Shown here: positions 1-8,185 of the stretch, piece after piece | Numbering within the stretch: the stretch's first letter is position 1 | Layout of the letters: each line of letters starts with the position of its first letter | Assembly: GCA_947259875.1 (NCBI GenBank) | Contig: CAMYNX010000032.1 | Span: 1-48,073 of the forward strand | Direction of reading: 5' to 3' | Length of the DNA stretch: 48,073 nt | Origin: an uncultured Gammaproteobacteria bacterium | GTDB lineage: Bacteria; Pseudomonadota; Gammaproteobacteria; Arenicellales; JAANXG01 | Notes under the pieces: generated by a model | What the model saw: only the letters and a program-made list of their open reading frames with translations | What the model was told of the DNA's origin: nothing | Database searches by the model: none | Translations under genes and position numbers: made by a program

Positions 1-702
1 GCGGCGCTGGTCGCGGCGCTCGTCATGGGGACGAGACGAGGGTTTCCGTCGACCCCGATGCCGCCGCATAACATGACCATTACAGTTACCGGCGCGGCGA
101 TGCTGTGGGTCGGCTGGTTCGGGTTCAATGCCGGTTCGGCGCTGGCCGCGGACGGTTCTGCCGGTATGGCGATGTTGGTGACCCACATCGGTGCGTCGGC
201 GGGCTCGTTGGCGTGGATGTTCAGCGAGTGGGTGCGTTTCGGGAAGCCCAGCGTGCTGGGTATCGTGACCGGAATGGTCGCCGGACTCGGGACCATTACC
301 CCGGCCTCCGGCTTCGTGGGGCCGGTGGGGGCGCTGTGCATCGGCCTGGTTGCCGGGGTGGCGTGTTTTGCGGCCACGCAGTACATCAAGCGGGTGTTGC
401 AAATCGACGATTCGTTGGACGTATTTCCGGTCCACGGGGTGGGCGGAATCATCGGCACCGTGGCCACGGGGATATTCGCGGCGACGAGTCTTGGCGGTTT
501 GGGCCTGCCCGATGGGGTTGGTATCGGGGGACAGGTGATGATCCAGATCGTTGGCGTCGTTGCCACTATAGTGTGGTGCGGGGTGTTGACCTTCGTTATA
601 TTGAAGGTGGTTGATGCGATGGTAACGCTGCGGGTTAGCGAAGAAGATGAACAACAAGGTTTGGATATCGTGCTGCACGAGGAACGGGGTTACGATATCT
701 GA
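1..702 (+). CDS. amtB: Ammonium transporter AmtB, C-terminal part (5' end outside window)
   Basis: Inner-membrane channel for ammonium/ammonia. The reading frame is already open at base 1, so only about 233 C-terminal residues are present. Visible family marks are the GWFGFNAGSAL segment, alternating hydrophobic helices, and VFPVHGVGGIIGT, which carries the second conserved pore histidine. The C-terminus GLDIVLHEERGYDI is the usual cytoplasmic tail that GlnK contacts in other Amt proteins. The first pore histidine and the N-terminal helices lie upstream of the window. The ATG at 25 is internal to the gene and not its start. GlnD, which controls PII proteins, is encoded later in this window, but no glnK/glnB gene is visible. 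Confidence 0.95.
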   Translation, partial: AALVAALVMGTRRGFPSTPMPPHNMTITVTGAAMLWVGWFGFNAGSALAADGSAGMAMLVTHIGASAGSLAWMFSEWVRFGKPSVLGIVTGMVAGLGTITPASGFVGPVGALCIGLVAGVACFAATQYIKRVLQIDDSLDVFPVHGVGGIIGTVATGIFAATSLGGLGLPDGVGIGGQVMIQIVGVVATIVWCGVLTFVILKVVDAMVTLRVSEEDEQQGLDIVLHEERGYDI

Positions 703-764
703 TCTGACCGTCGCGGAGCACCGTTGATTCTTCTCGAAATAGTCGAGGTATCGCCATTAACTAT

Positions 765-2234
765 ATGAAAGGGCTTAGTATTTTATGGCTCGGCGCGATG
801 CTGGTGCCGCTGCTCTTAGGTGCCCAGGAGAACTTCGATCGAGGGCTGGATGCCTATCTGGCCGGAGAGCATCAACAGGCCTATAACATCTGGAAGCGCC
901 TCGCCGATGGCGGTGACAAGGTGGCAATGTTCAATATCGGGGTGCTGCGTGCGGAGGGCAAGGGTATCGAACAGGATATGCAGCAGGCCGCCCAGTGGTA
1001 TCGCCGCGCCGCGGAAGCCGGCTACGCGCCGGCGCAATTCAACCTTGGATCGGCCTACCTCGAGGGGCAGGGCGTCACTGCGGATAAGCGCCAGGCCTTC
1101 GAGTGGTGGACTAAGGCCGCGGCGCAGAATCATCCGCAATCCTTGTTTAATCTCGCGACCTTATACCTGCAAGGGGACGGGGTAGAGCCGGACCAGGCCC
1201 ACGCCCTCACGCTATACCGTCAGGCCGCGGAGCAGGGCGATGAAAGAGCGAAAAAGGTGGTTGACCAGCTTACTAGGTCCACGGCTCCGGTGGGTGGCAC
1301 ACCGGCATCCGCGAAGGCATCCGCGCCGCCAGCCACGGAAGCCGAGCTGCCACGCGCCCAAGCGGCCCCGGAGGCCGGTGATGCCAAGTCTTCTCTTACC
1401 GCAGCCTCTGCAGCGGCTACGGTTGGTGCGCCCGAGGCAGCCGCGCGGGAGGAAGCACCGGGCGGCGCCCGCAGGGAGCCTTGGATTCAGAGCCAAAATC
1501 CGCACCATGTCACGATCCAACTCGCGGTGTATTCGAACGAGCAGACGTTACAACAATTTGTCGCCAAGCATCGGCTTACCGAACAACCCGTGGCGTACTT
1601 CCGGGTCCGTCAGGGAACGCGGTACCAGTACAAACTGATCTATGGCGCGTTCAAGAATGTGCAACATGCAAAGGCGGTGCGGGACGCATTGCCGGAGGTA
1701 GTGAAGAAACAAAACCCGTGGATCAGACCGTTCGCCGGGGTCCACGCTGAACTCAAGCAGCGCGGACAGGGCGAGGGGAAATCCAGCCCCATGCGCACCG
1801 GTGCTGGTAAGGTGTCCGCTACGAAACGCGTCGCAACGGCCAGTGTTGGTTGGCGACGCGACCCCAGCGCCGGCTCAGATAACGCGCAAATACGAAAAGG
1901 ACAAGCGGCGTTTAATTCCCAGAACTATGCGAAGGCTCTCGAGATGTGGCAGCCGCTCGCACTGCGCGGCGTCCCGGTAGCGCAATACAACCTAGGTTTC
2001 ATGTACGAGAGCGGGTGGGGCGTGGCGCGTAACGATCAAGAAGCCGCAGGGTGGTATCAGTTAGCCGCCGACCAGGGACACGCCAAGGCCCAGTTCAATC
2101 TCGGACGGTTGTACATGGAGGGACGCGGGGTGGACAAAAATAAAGGTCTTGGCCTGTATTGGATACAAAACGCTGCTGATGGTGACGATAAACGCGCCAT
2201 CGACTATCTGAAAGACTACCAAGCACGACGCTAG
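765..2234 (+). CDS. Secreted/periplasmic Sel1-repeat protein with central SPOR domain
   Basis: 489 residues. A short signal sequence (about residues 1-20, MKGLSILWLGAMLVPLLLGAQ) is followed by Sel1/TPR-like repeats at roughly 25-165, recognisable from A-x-x-WY-x-x-AA-x-x-G and Y-x-x-G-x-G-V patterns. An Ala/Pro-rich linker follows, then a SPOR-like segment around 245-325 (VTIQLAVYSNEQTLQQF, then YKLIYGAFKN), then two more Sel1 repeats near the end. SPOR domains bind denuded septal peptidoglycan and Sel1 repeats bind proteins, so a cell-envelope scaffold is a reasonable guess; the specific role is unknown. The ATG at 765 is the first start giving a signal sequence. cpdA begins 10 bases downstream, so the two are probably cotranscribed. 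Confidence 0.8.
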   Translation: MKGLSILWLGAMLVPLLLGAQENFDRGLDAYLAGEHQQAYNIWKRLADGGDKVAMFNIGVLRAEGKGIEQDMQQAAQWYRRAAEAGYAPAQFNLGSAYLEGQGVTADKRQAFEWWTKAAAQNHPQSLFNLATLYLQGDGVEPDQAHALTLYRQAAEQGDERAKKVVDQLTRSTAPVGGTPASAKASAPPATEAELPRAQAAPEAGDAKSSLTAASAAATVGAPEAAAREEAPGGARREPWIQSQNPHHVTIQLAVYSNEQTLQQFVAKHRLTEQPVAYFRVRQGTRYQYKLIYGAFKNVQHAKAVRDALPEVVKKQNPWIRPFAGVHAELKQRGQGEGKSSPMRTGAGKVSATKRVATASVGWRRDPSAGSDNAQIRKGQAAFNSQNYAKALEMWQPLALRGVPVAQYNLGFMYESGWGVARNDQEAAGWYQLAADQGHAKAQFNLGRLYMEGRGVDKNKGLGLYWIQNAADGDDKRAIDYLKDYQARR

Positions 2235-2244
2235 CGGGTGGTAC

Positions 2245-3072
2245 GTGTCTGAGGGGGCGGGTGTGTTGGCGGTAGCAGCGGGCGACCCATCCCGCGTCAC
2301 CGTAATCCAGATTACCGACTCCCATCTGCTGCAAGATGCCGACGGTGCGGTATTGGGTGTGCCGACCCGGGAAGCGCTGCGACGGGTGTTATCGAACATT
2401 CGCCAGGACTATCCGCACCTCGACTTGATCATACACACCGGCGACATCGCCGAAGATGCGCACCCGGACAGTTATCGTCATCTGGACGCGCTGGTGCGTG
2501 ATCTCAGTGTCCCGGTGGTGTGCATACCGGGCAACCACGATGACCGGAAGGCGATGTCAGATGGGTTGGTCTCCGGGACGGTGCATATCAATCGTAGTGC
2601 GCGCGTCGGCAACTGGCTGATCGTGGCATTGGATACCTTGGTACCGAACGCGGAGTATGGACGCCTGTCTGATTTGGAGTTGCGGCGGCTGGCCGTGGAT
2701 CTGGCGTCCCACACCGGGATGCCGGCGCTGGTGTTCTTGCATCATCCACCCGTAAGGATCGGCAGCGAGTGGATGGATACCATGGGACTGCGTGATGCCC
2801 AACGATTGCTCGATACCGTCGATACAGGGGCCCAGGTGCGGGCCCTCGCGTGGGGTCACAATCATCAGATATTCGACGGTCGCCGCGGCGGCATGCGCTT
2901 GCTGGCTACCCCCGCCACCTGCTTTCAATTCACCCCCGGCGACCGTGACATGGAACTGGACCAGCTCGCCCCGGGGTACCGCGTCTTTACCCTGTATCAG
3001 GATGGGGAGATCGACACCAAGGTGGTACGGGTGTCGGATGCCTGGTTTCCGGCACAATCTGGTTCTGTGTAG
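2245..3072 (+). CDS. cpdA: CpdA-like 3',5'-cyclic-AMP phosphodiesterase (class III)
   Basis: Cytosolic metallophosphoesterase of about 275 residues, the normal size for CpdA, which hydrolyses cAMP to AMP. The calcineurin-like metal-binding motifs appear in order: ITDSHLL (D-x-H), HTGDIAED (GD), IPGNHDD (GNHD), FLHHPP and WGHNHQIFDG (G-H-x-H). The start is a GTG at 2245, ten bases after the Sel1/SPOR gene stop. A later start would cut into the beta strand before ITDSH. Other cyclic-nucleotide phosphodiesterases of the same fold are not excluded, but motif spacing fits CpdA well. A dispersed repeat begins at its stop codon. Confidence 0.88.
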   Translation: MSEGAGVLAVAAGDPSRVTVIQITDSHLLQDADGAVLGVPTREALRRVLSNIRQDYPHLDLIIHTGDIAEDAHPDSYRHLDALVRDLSVPVVCIPGNHDDRKAMSDGLVSGTVHINRSARVGNWLIVALDTLVPNAEYGRLSDLELRRLAVDLASHTGMPALVFLHHPPVRIGSEWMDTMGLRDAQRLLDTVDTGAQVRALAWGHNHQIFDGRRGGMRLLATPATCFQFTPGDRDMELDQLAPGYRVFTLYQDGEIDTKVVRVSDAWFPAQSGSV

Positions 3073-3145
3073 CCCGCATTTCTCACCAGGATCCCGGATG
3101 CTGGCAAAAGGTTCGGGCGGCTGAATGCCGCGCTGAAGCGAAGAA
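3070..3145 (+). repeat. Dispersed repeat, copy A
   Basis: Starts on the last base of the cpdA stop codon region with TAGCCCGCATTTCTCACCAG and GATCCCGGATG. It continues through GGGCGGCTG-AAT-GCCGCGCTG, a small hairpin, to AGCGAA. The same series occurs inverted at 21571-21668. A diverged version begins the 44845-45141 element. The repeat has no coding potential. It may be the end of a non-autonomous mobile element. Confidence 0.7.
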
Positions 3146-3189
3146 AATGGCGTCGGCGTAACCTGCCACCTCCTTCTGCAGGGGCCAGT

Positions 3190-3446
3190 CCCATCTGAAC
3201 CGAGTGATAATTTACAGGACACGCCGTGAATACGTCCGTGTAGGCTCGGCGCCCCGCCCTTAATTCGCCAGAGATCCTTGAGCGCCGAATGTCGTCAATT
3301 CCGAGAACAAACGCCATGAGCGTCCCCGGTCTTTATACTGTGAATAAGGGCGGGGCGACAGTCCCTTAAATTCTCCCTCGATTCAGTCTTGTTCAATCGA
3401 GGTTCCGGACCCATCTGAACCGAGCGGTGATTTCCGGGACCCGCCG
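3190..3446. repeat. Pair of imperfect direct repeats flanking a structured insert
   Basis: Two roughly 37-bp copies lie at 3190-3226 and 3410-3446. Both start CCCATCTGAACCGAG and continue with a diverged ATTT..GGAC..CGCCG. Between them lie the 106-bp inverted-repeat element (3251-3356) and a separate perfect 8-bp hairpin (CCTCGATT at 3376-3383, AATCGAGG at 3395-3402). Together with copy A of the dispersed repeat, this fills the 386-base gap between cpdA and the nucleotidyltransferase. I see no gene in it. Insertion-sequence remnants are one explanation. Confidence 0.6.
3251..3356. repeat. 106-bp element bounded by complementary arms (paralog of 45013-45117)
   Basis: The left arm GCCCCGCCCTTAATTC (3251-3266) is nearly the reverse complement of the right arm GAATAAGGGCGGGGC (3342-3356). 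The interior contains GAATGTCGTCAATTC and TATACTGTGAATA. A second copy at 45013-45117 has the same length and interior landmarks (GAATGTCGTCATTTC, CATACTATGAATA). Its arms have a different sequence yet remain complementary to each other. That pattern suggests selection on base pairing. Confidence 0.6.
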
Positions 3447-3458
3447 CCCACTGGGGCG

Positions 3459-4598
3459 TCACACACGCCGCTGCCTAGATCTCAGTGCATAGGCCAAACG
3501 CTTCACGTAGGGCCAAATCCATGGTGCGTGGCCGGGTGTCAGGCCTTGCAGGGTGAGATAGGACTTTGGCGGGAACAGGCTCACCCAAATCATGCGCAGA
3601 CGCTGACGCCAGCCCCTCACCGCGCTCAGTTCGGCAAGCCGGCGTGCAAGCATACCATCGGCGTGCAACATGCGCTCGGCGGGTTCCGAATTGTTTGACT
3701 TGGCCTCGATGAGCATCTGCAGCAAGGCAGGATCGACAATAGTGCCGAATCCATCGCGGGCCGCCACCAGGCCATCCAACAATACGCACGCCAAACCGCG
3801 GTCCACGGCAATCGCAGCCGCTTGCGCTATCTGTTTGGCGTTGGATCGTTGCAGCAACAGGTGAATATCGTAGATCCAGATCAACCGATCCTTGTGTGAC
3901 TCGGTGACACGATGTAAGCACGCGATCAACAGGCAGTGGACCGGGTCAGGCGCCTGGACTGCCTCTGTTAGCAGGCTGATTGGCGCGGCGGTGCGATATA
4001 ACTCTTCAAAGCGAAACATGCTCGCAAACAATAACGAGTTGCTAATGCGCCAGTGAGCATCGATGACACGGGTTGGTTGGCCGTCAACATGTCGGACGCA
4101 CGAGAACTGGGTGGTCAAGAACACCGACTGTTCCAAAGGTGTCACTAGCGGCTGACACTGATAGCCGAGCCCGGTCAATAATTGCCGGGCGGCGACGATG
4201 TCGGTGTCATCAAACAACAGGTCGATATCCGCACGCGGTCGCAGGGCCGGTGACGGATAAATTGTGTAGGCAAGGGGTGTACCTTTGAGCGCCAAGCAGC
4301 GTATATCGGTTCGTTTCAGCGCCGCATCTATGCGTTTCACCTCTTGTTCTTGAATCAAACTTCGGCTGGCCTCCAAATGGGACAACTGTTGTATTGCTCT
4401 AAACAGGTCCGGGTGATTGGAGCCAAACTCCGTTCGTGACAAAGTGTCATAAACCAAACCGTGAATGCCGTGGTCGACGAAAAATTCTGTGAGCCGTTGT
4501 ATTGACGTGCTGCCCACAAGATCGAGCAGCTGCGCGGGGTCATCCACGAGCACCCGTGCACACGCAGTGCGAAGTTTTTGATCGGTATCAGGGCGCAT
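3459..4598 (-). CDS. Nucleotidyltransferase family protein (NTP_transf_5-like)
   Basis: 379 residues. Around residues 98-130 it carries a pol-beta-type nucleotidyltransferase core: LALKGTPLAYTIYPSPALRP, then RADIDLLF with the metal-binding D-I-D, followed by a helix and GYQ. The remainder is largely helical with few family marks. Proteins of this family occur beside HPr-kinase-like enzymes and lasso-peptide genes, and in pseudomycoidin biosynthesis one acts after phosphorylation. That association is known; its role here is inferred from distance (about 2 kb from B2) and is not certain. The gene stands alone on the minus strand, with repeats downstream and a divergent GspC-like gene upstream. 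Start ATG at 4598. Confidence 0.75.
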   Translation of the reverse strand: MRPDTDQKLRTACARVLVDDPAQLLDLVGSTSIQRLTEFFVDHGIHGLVYDTLSRTEFGSNHPDLFRAIQQLSHLEASRSLIQEQEVKRIDAALKRTDIRCLALKGTPLAYTIYPSPALRPRADIDLLFDDTDIVAARQLLTGLGYQCQPLVTPLEQSVFLTTQFSCVRHVDGQPTRVIDAHWRISNSLLFASMFRFEELYRTAAPISLLTEAVQAPDPVHCLLIACLHRVTESHKDRLIWIYDIHLLLQRSNAKQIAQAAAIAVDRGLACVLLDGLVAARDGFGTIVDPALLQMLIEAKSNNSEPAERMLHADGMLARRLAELSAVRGWRQRLRMIWVSLFPPKSYLTLQGLTPGHAPWIWPYVKRLAYALRSRQRRV

Positions 4599-4742
4599 AC
4601 CTGGGAGCCGCGCCCGGCAGGTTCACAAATTGCCGTTGAATACCGAAAAATGTCACAGAATTCTGTTATATTTCTTTATGTTACCGATGTCAGAAAAGGT
4701 GCGAGGGGCGACCGTTAGGGTGAATCTACTGCCTATCATACA

Positions 4743-5423
4743 ATGACCTATAGAAATTACTTACCGACTGTCGCGTTATTGGCCGCGATCTTGATTCTCG
4801 CTTGGGTGCTGTACGATGTCGGCCAGCGATTCATTCCCGCATTGTCTTCGGCGCGCGATGCTGCCCCCATTCAGGTGAAACCAGGCGCTAAAACGCCCTC
4901 CGAGAATTATCGCGTGAATCAGATAATTGCTGCTCATTTGTTCGGCGTCGCCGCTAAACAACAACCCGTGGTACAACAGGCCCCGGAAACCCGGCTGCGA
5001 CTGACACTATTGGGGGTCTTGGCCAGTAATCGAGACGCAACAGCCCGCGCGGTGATTGCCTCCGATGCGGCTTCTGATCGCAGTTATTCGATCGGTGATC
5101 GCATTAATGGCACCGACGCGAAATTGTACGCGATCGAAACGGATCGTGTGATCATTGAACGTGGCAAACGTCTGGAAAAGCTGAGTCTGGAACGTCCGGA
5201 TCTCGCATCGGCGCCATCATCCCCGGCTCGTCCCACAGGGCGAACACGACGCGCCCCACAACAGCCGCGGGAGACCGAGGAACAGTCACAGCCCGATCCG
5301 CTCAAAGCGGCGGAACAGAAGGCACGGAAGTCACGGGAGGCACGGCAGGCGCGGCGGCGGCAGTCACGGAAACCGGGCCCCGATGGCAACCGCCAGCCTG
5401 AAATGCCACGCATACCTTTTTAG
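4743..5423 (+). CDS. GspC/type II secretion protein N-like membrane protein, no PDZ domain
   Basis: 226 residues. A short cytoplasmic start is followed by one membrane helix (about 8-27, LLAAILILAWVLY). A GspC homology region then covers about 55-150 (IIAAHLFGVA, LRLTLLGVLAS, ARAVIAS, YSIGDRING, VIIERGKRLEKL). True GspC proteins usually continue into a PDZ or coiled-coil region. Here that is replaced by a Pro/Arg/Lys-rich tail of about 75 residues (repeated RKSREARQARRRQSRK-type charge). No other gsp genes are in the window, so this is either an orphan or the start of a dispersed secretion system. Its role is unknown. Confidence 0.65.
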   Translation: MTYRNYLPTVALLAAILILAWVLYDVGQRFIPALSSARDAAPIQVKPGAKTPSENYRVNQIIAAHLFGVAAKQQPVVQQAPETRLRLTLLGVLASNRDATARAVIASDAASDRSYSIGDRINGTDAKLYAIETDRVIIERGKRLEKLSLERPDLASAPSSPARPTGRTRRAPQQPRETEEQSQPDPLKAAEQKARKSREARQARRRQSRKPGPDGNRQPEMPRIPF

Positions 5424-5530
5424 TCTACACTCGTTAACAACATCCCGTTCGTGCGATGTATTCGTGAGTCGTTACTAGTTTCGCGATAGTAATATGTTCA
5501 TGGGGCTGTGAAGCAGGTCGGGAATCATAT

Positions 5531-6403
5531 ATGTCAGTCAATACGGTACAGTTCATGTTGGTGCTGGCTTGTTTTGTTGTGGCCATGCCCCAGGCGGATG
5601 CGGATCTGTTTATCCGCTACCTGCCTTCCGATATCGCGCAGCATGCGTCCCCATCCCAGGCTGGTGCACAAACCGGACCGGAACCGGCAGACACCCCACA
5701 GCTTCGCGGTAATCTGGATATCTTTGTTGCGCAAGGGCGCGCATTGTTGTCGGGCACGGGACGTTCGGGACAAGAGTATTCCATCTGGTTCAACAGTGTT
5801 GACGACACGTTCCATGTTTTGGAGCGCTCCCACAACGGAGTTTTTGAGGTGTCGCGCACGTCTTTTGATGCGCTTGAAGCAGGTCGGCAACGGCTGCGAC
5901 AGGATCGTGACGCAAGATTGGCAAAATCGCCGCAAAAGGATCACGAAAAGATCAAACGTTTTGCTGCTAGCTTAGACAAGCGTTTGTACGGAGCGCGCCC
6001 GCAACTCGCGCAGTATCACGCTACCGAAAAAAAGGATCACAGTGGCATCTATTCCTGTACGCGAACGGAGGTAGTTGTCGCGCAAAGGAAGATCCGGGAG
6101 CTGTGCTCAACGAATCATACCGATCTAAATATCGCTGACAGCGATTGGTCGGTACTAGACAGAATGCAGCGTGTTGGCAAGGAGATCGCGACATCCACGG
6201 CTATTGGGGCGCGCTTGATCCCGCGATTCGTACTCGATTTGGCCCACGGTATTCCGATAAAGATAAAGTACCTGGAACCGGGAACTAACAGCAACGATCT
6301 GGTTCTTCAACAGGTATCAAACAAAAAAATAGCGCTCGACAAGATGGCCAGTTACCAGGCCTACCGCAAATTGCCGTTGCCCACCCATCGGCCTGGTGTT
6401 TAA
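5531..6403 (+). CDS. Secreted protein of unknown function
   Basis: 290 residues with an N-terminal signal peptide (about 1-24, ending VAMPQADA-D). The mature part has FNSVDDTFHVLERSHNGVFEVSR, which resembles the beta-sheet opening of periplasmic carrier-type domains, a charged helical middle, one CTRTEV..ELC cysteine pair (about 176/192), and a basic C-terminus. I do not recognise a family. It lies 107 bases behind the GspC-like gene on the same strand, so cotranscription is possible. Its stop overlaps the end of the convergent lasso B2 gene by four bases, which places it outside the lasso transcript. A substrate of a secretion system is only a guess. Confidence 0.55.
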   Translation: MSVNTVQFMLVLACFVVAMPQADADLFIRYLPSDIAQHASPSQAGAQTGPEPADTPQLRGNLDIFVAQGRALLSGTGRSGQEYSIWFNSVDDTFHVLERSHNGVFEVSRTSFDALEAGRQRLRQDRDARLAKSPQKDHEKIKRFAASLDKRLYGARPQLAQYHATEKKDHSGIYSCTRTEVVVAQRKIRELCSTNHTDLNIADSDWSVLDRMQRVGKEIATSTAIGARLIPRFVLDLAHGIPIKIKYLEPGTNSNDLVLQQVSNKKIALDKMASYQAYRKLPLPTHRPGV

Positions 6404-6882
6404 GTTACAAACGTGGGTTGAAACGAAGGCAAGCGGTAGAGCTTGGTGAACGCACTGATGCCCTCAACCGTATCATTTAATACCACCCCGTCTGCCTCTA
6501 ACCAGGCATGACCTTGAATATCGCCGCGGTTTTTACGGATCCCAATGGCGATCTGAGTCCTGAATCCGGCGCGACGACATAACGCGTGAAGCGCTAGACT
6601 CCTGCCCAGGCAGTTCACGTTCAAAAAGTGGTTGCGTGCTGCAATCGCAATGTTCTGGGCGATTTGTTTGCACTCCTGTTGCGCAGCCACGGTGGATGAC
6701 CCACCGTGGTCAGTATTTATTGCAGTATTGAGGCGCTTTAGCCAGTACCGGTAGGGTAGGACGTTGAGCGAAAACTGTACCAGCATTAACGTCCACCATG
6801 CACGCGCGATATTCCATCTTCGCTTGAGCGGCAGGGTTGAGGCGGTGCGTATTTTTCTAACCAGCACTTTCAATAAGTGCAT
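6400..6882 (-). CDS. Lasso peptide leader peptidase B2 (transglutaminase-like)
   Basis: Cytosolic cysteine protease that removes the leader from the lasso precursor, working with the B1 recognition protein. About 160 residues from the ATG at 6882; a TTG at 6900 would add six residues. The papain/transglutaminase-fold triad is visible: Cys in NVNCLGRSLALHALCRRAGF, His in GHAWLEADG and Asp in VVLNDTVEG. The N-terminal helix pair LPLKRRWNIARAWWTLMLVQFSL is typical of B2 proteins. The gene overlaps the end of B1, indicating translational coupling, and is the last gene of locus 1. It is the only B2 in the window and may also serve the second precursor. Confidence 0.88.
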   Translation of the reverse strand: MHLLKVLVRKIRTASTLPLKRRWNIARAWWTLMLVQFSLNVLPYRYWLKRLNTAINTDHGGSSTVAAQQECKQIAQNIAIAARNHFLNVNCLGRSLALHALCRRAGFRTQIAIGIRKNRGDIQGHAWLEADGVVLNDTVEGISAFTKLYRLPSFQPTFVT

Positions 6883-7129
6883 GTTGCTGTAACTCGTCAA
6901 TCAGGTCCTGGATGTCTCGTTCGAGAATGGTTTGTTCGACATCGAATTCTTCCAGTAAGTTTTGAGTTATCGAGGTAATGTCTTCGCCGCGTGACATGAG
7001 CTGAACGATGCGCGCTCCAATCTCGTTCAAGCCATAATACTGGCCGTCCGCGAGATTTAGGATCACTATCTCGTTGGCGACTTCCTGCAACAGGATATCG
7101 TTGGAGAGTTTGTATAAAGTCCGTGGCAT
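6857..7129 (-). CDS. PqqD-like lasso peptide B1 protein (RiPP recognition element)
   Basis: About 90 residues, the usual size of a stand-alone RRE that binds the leader peptide and delivers it to B2. The PqqD fold pattern is clear: DILLQEVANEIVILNLADGQYYGLNEIGARIVQLM, then a charged helix and a final wing (LERDIQDLIDELQQHALIE). I chose the ATG at 7129 because it sits seven bases after the K1 stop. An upstream start at 7174 would overlap K1 and add a tail unlike the family. The 3' end overlaps B2. No second B1 accompanies locus 2. The YxxPxL part of both leaders is the expected ligand. Confidence 0.88.
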   Translation of the reverse strand: MPRTLYKLSNDILLQEVANEIVILNLADGQYYGLNEIGARIVQLMSRGEDITSITQNLLEEFDVEQTILERDIQDLIDELQQHALIESAG

Positions 7130-7136
7130 CGTATGT

Positions 7137-8051
7137 TCAGTGAAAACTCTTTTTATGCCTGGTGTCAACGTCATTCACAACCGCATGATAAATATCGTCA
7201 AGGTGATGCATCCCATTAGGGTAAGTGAGACGGCGAACGGGGAGCGTTTCTACAATCCGTGCGAGGCGCGGCAAACGGTGCGGTTGTAGTCCAAGGGCCT
7301 GCAAGGTATTGGCGGCGGATGAGCCCCGGATCAAGGCACGCAACCCTTCGGCGGGCGTCAGGTCTTGAATCGCAATTCGTGCTTTGTCGTCCGCGACGCG
7401 ATGCAGAACATAGATGTAAGAAATTTTCACCGGTTTGTCGTGAAACATCCCGAATCCTGAAACGCCGACGGGAATCATTTTTTTTCCGATCTGTGGGTGT
7501 ACGCGCGACCGGGTTTCGGCGTCCGCGACAAATCGGTGCGCGACGTCAGAACATAACCGTATTTGAGGGTATCCCGGCCGGCCCCACACTGCTTGCGGCG
7601 TGACGGTTAGCGGAAGGATGTCGTCGGTCAGCAATGCGTGCTGATGGCTCAAAAAGGTCGCCGCAAGTGTTGATTTCCCGCTACCGCTGCTTTCCAGCAA
7701 CATAATCGCTGATTCGTCTACCACCACTGCTGACGTGTGCAGCGCCAAAATGTCATTGAATTCCAGCCACAGTGCCGATGCATGTATATGCCGTGGTGTG
7801 ACCATAATGTCCACAAGCCCTGGATATCGTATTAAGAGTCTTTGCTCGGTTCCGTATGTTTTCAGGAACGGCGAACCGTTACGGACCAGGGGGCTGGTAA
7901 AAAGGCAATTTGCCGGGGGTTCCGACAACTCGTGGACGCGCCGAAGTTCGACGTCGGTCTGGCTATCGGTGGGAGTCAAACAGGAGCGAAGGCGAAGGTC
8001 TGTCTCCCAAACAAAACCGTAAACAAAATATTTGAGTAATCGTCTTGTCAC
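7137..8051 (-). CDS. HPr-kinase-like protein of lasso locus 1 (K1)
   Basis: 304 residues, GTG start at 8051. The C-terminal half has the HprK-type nucleotide-binding fold: LALHTSAVVVDESAIMLLE, the P-loop SSGSGKSTL (about 121-129), then HALLTDDILPL with the acidic pair characteristic of this family, and GRPGYPQIRL. Related kinases in lasso clusters (paeninodin and relatives) phosphorylate a C-terminal hydroxyl residue of the precursor. Core 1 ends in Thr, which is a plausible target here by inference. K1 lies between precursor A1 and B1 in the same orientation. The 134 bases between A1 and K1 contain a weak GCCG/CGGC hairpin and no gene. Confidence 0.85.
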   Translation of the reverse strand: MTRRLLKYFVYGFVWETDLRLRSCLTPTDSQTDVELRRVHELSEPPANCLFTSPLVRNGSPFLKTYGTEQRLLIRYPGLVDIMVTPRHIHASALWLEFNDILALHTSAVVVDESAIMLLESSGSGKSTLAATFLSHQHALLTDDILPLTVTPQAVWGRPGYPQIRLCSDVAHRFVADAETRSRVHPQIGKKMIPVGVSGFGMFHDKPVKISYIYVLHRVADDKARIAIQDLTPAEGLRALIRGSSAANTLQALGLQPHRLPRLARIVETLPVRRLTYPNGMHHLDDIYHAVVNDVDTRHKKSFH

Positions 8052-8185
8052 GCAAAACCAAGATGAATAAAAGCGGTGATACGGCCTCGCTTGTGGTCCG
8101 ATCCCGTCAGTACCGGATCAGCATTTTAGAGAGAACGCCGGCTAAGCGGCAGATTCAATAACAAAAACGCCGTGGAATCGAACCC

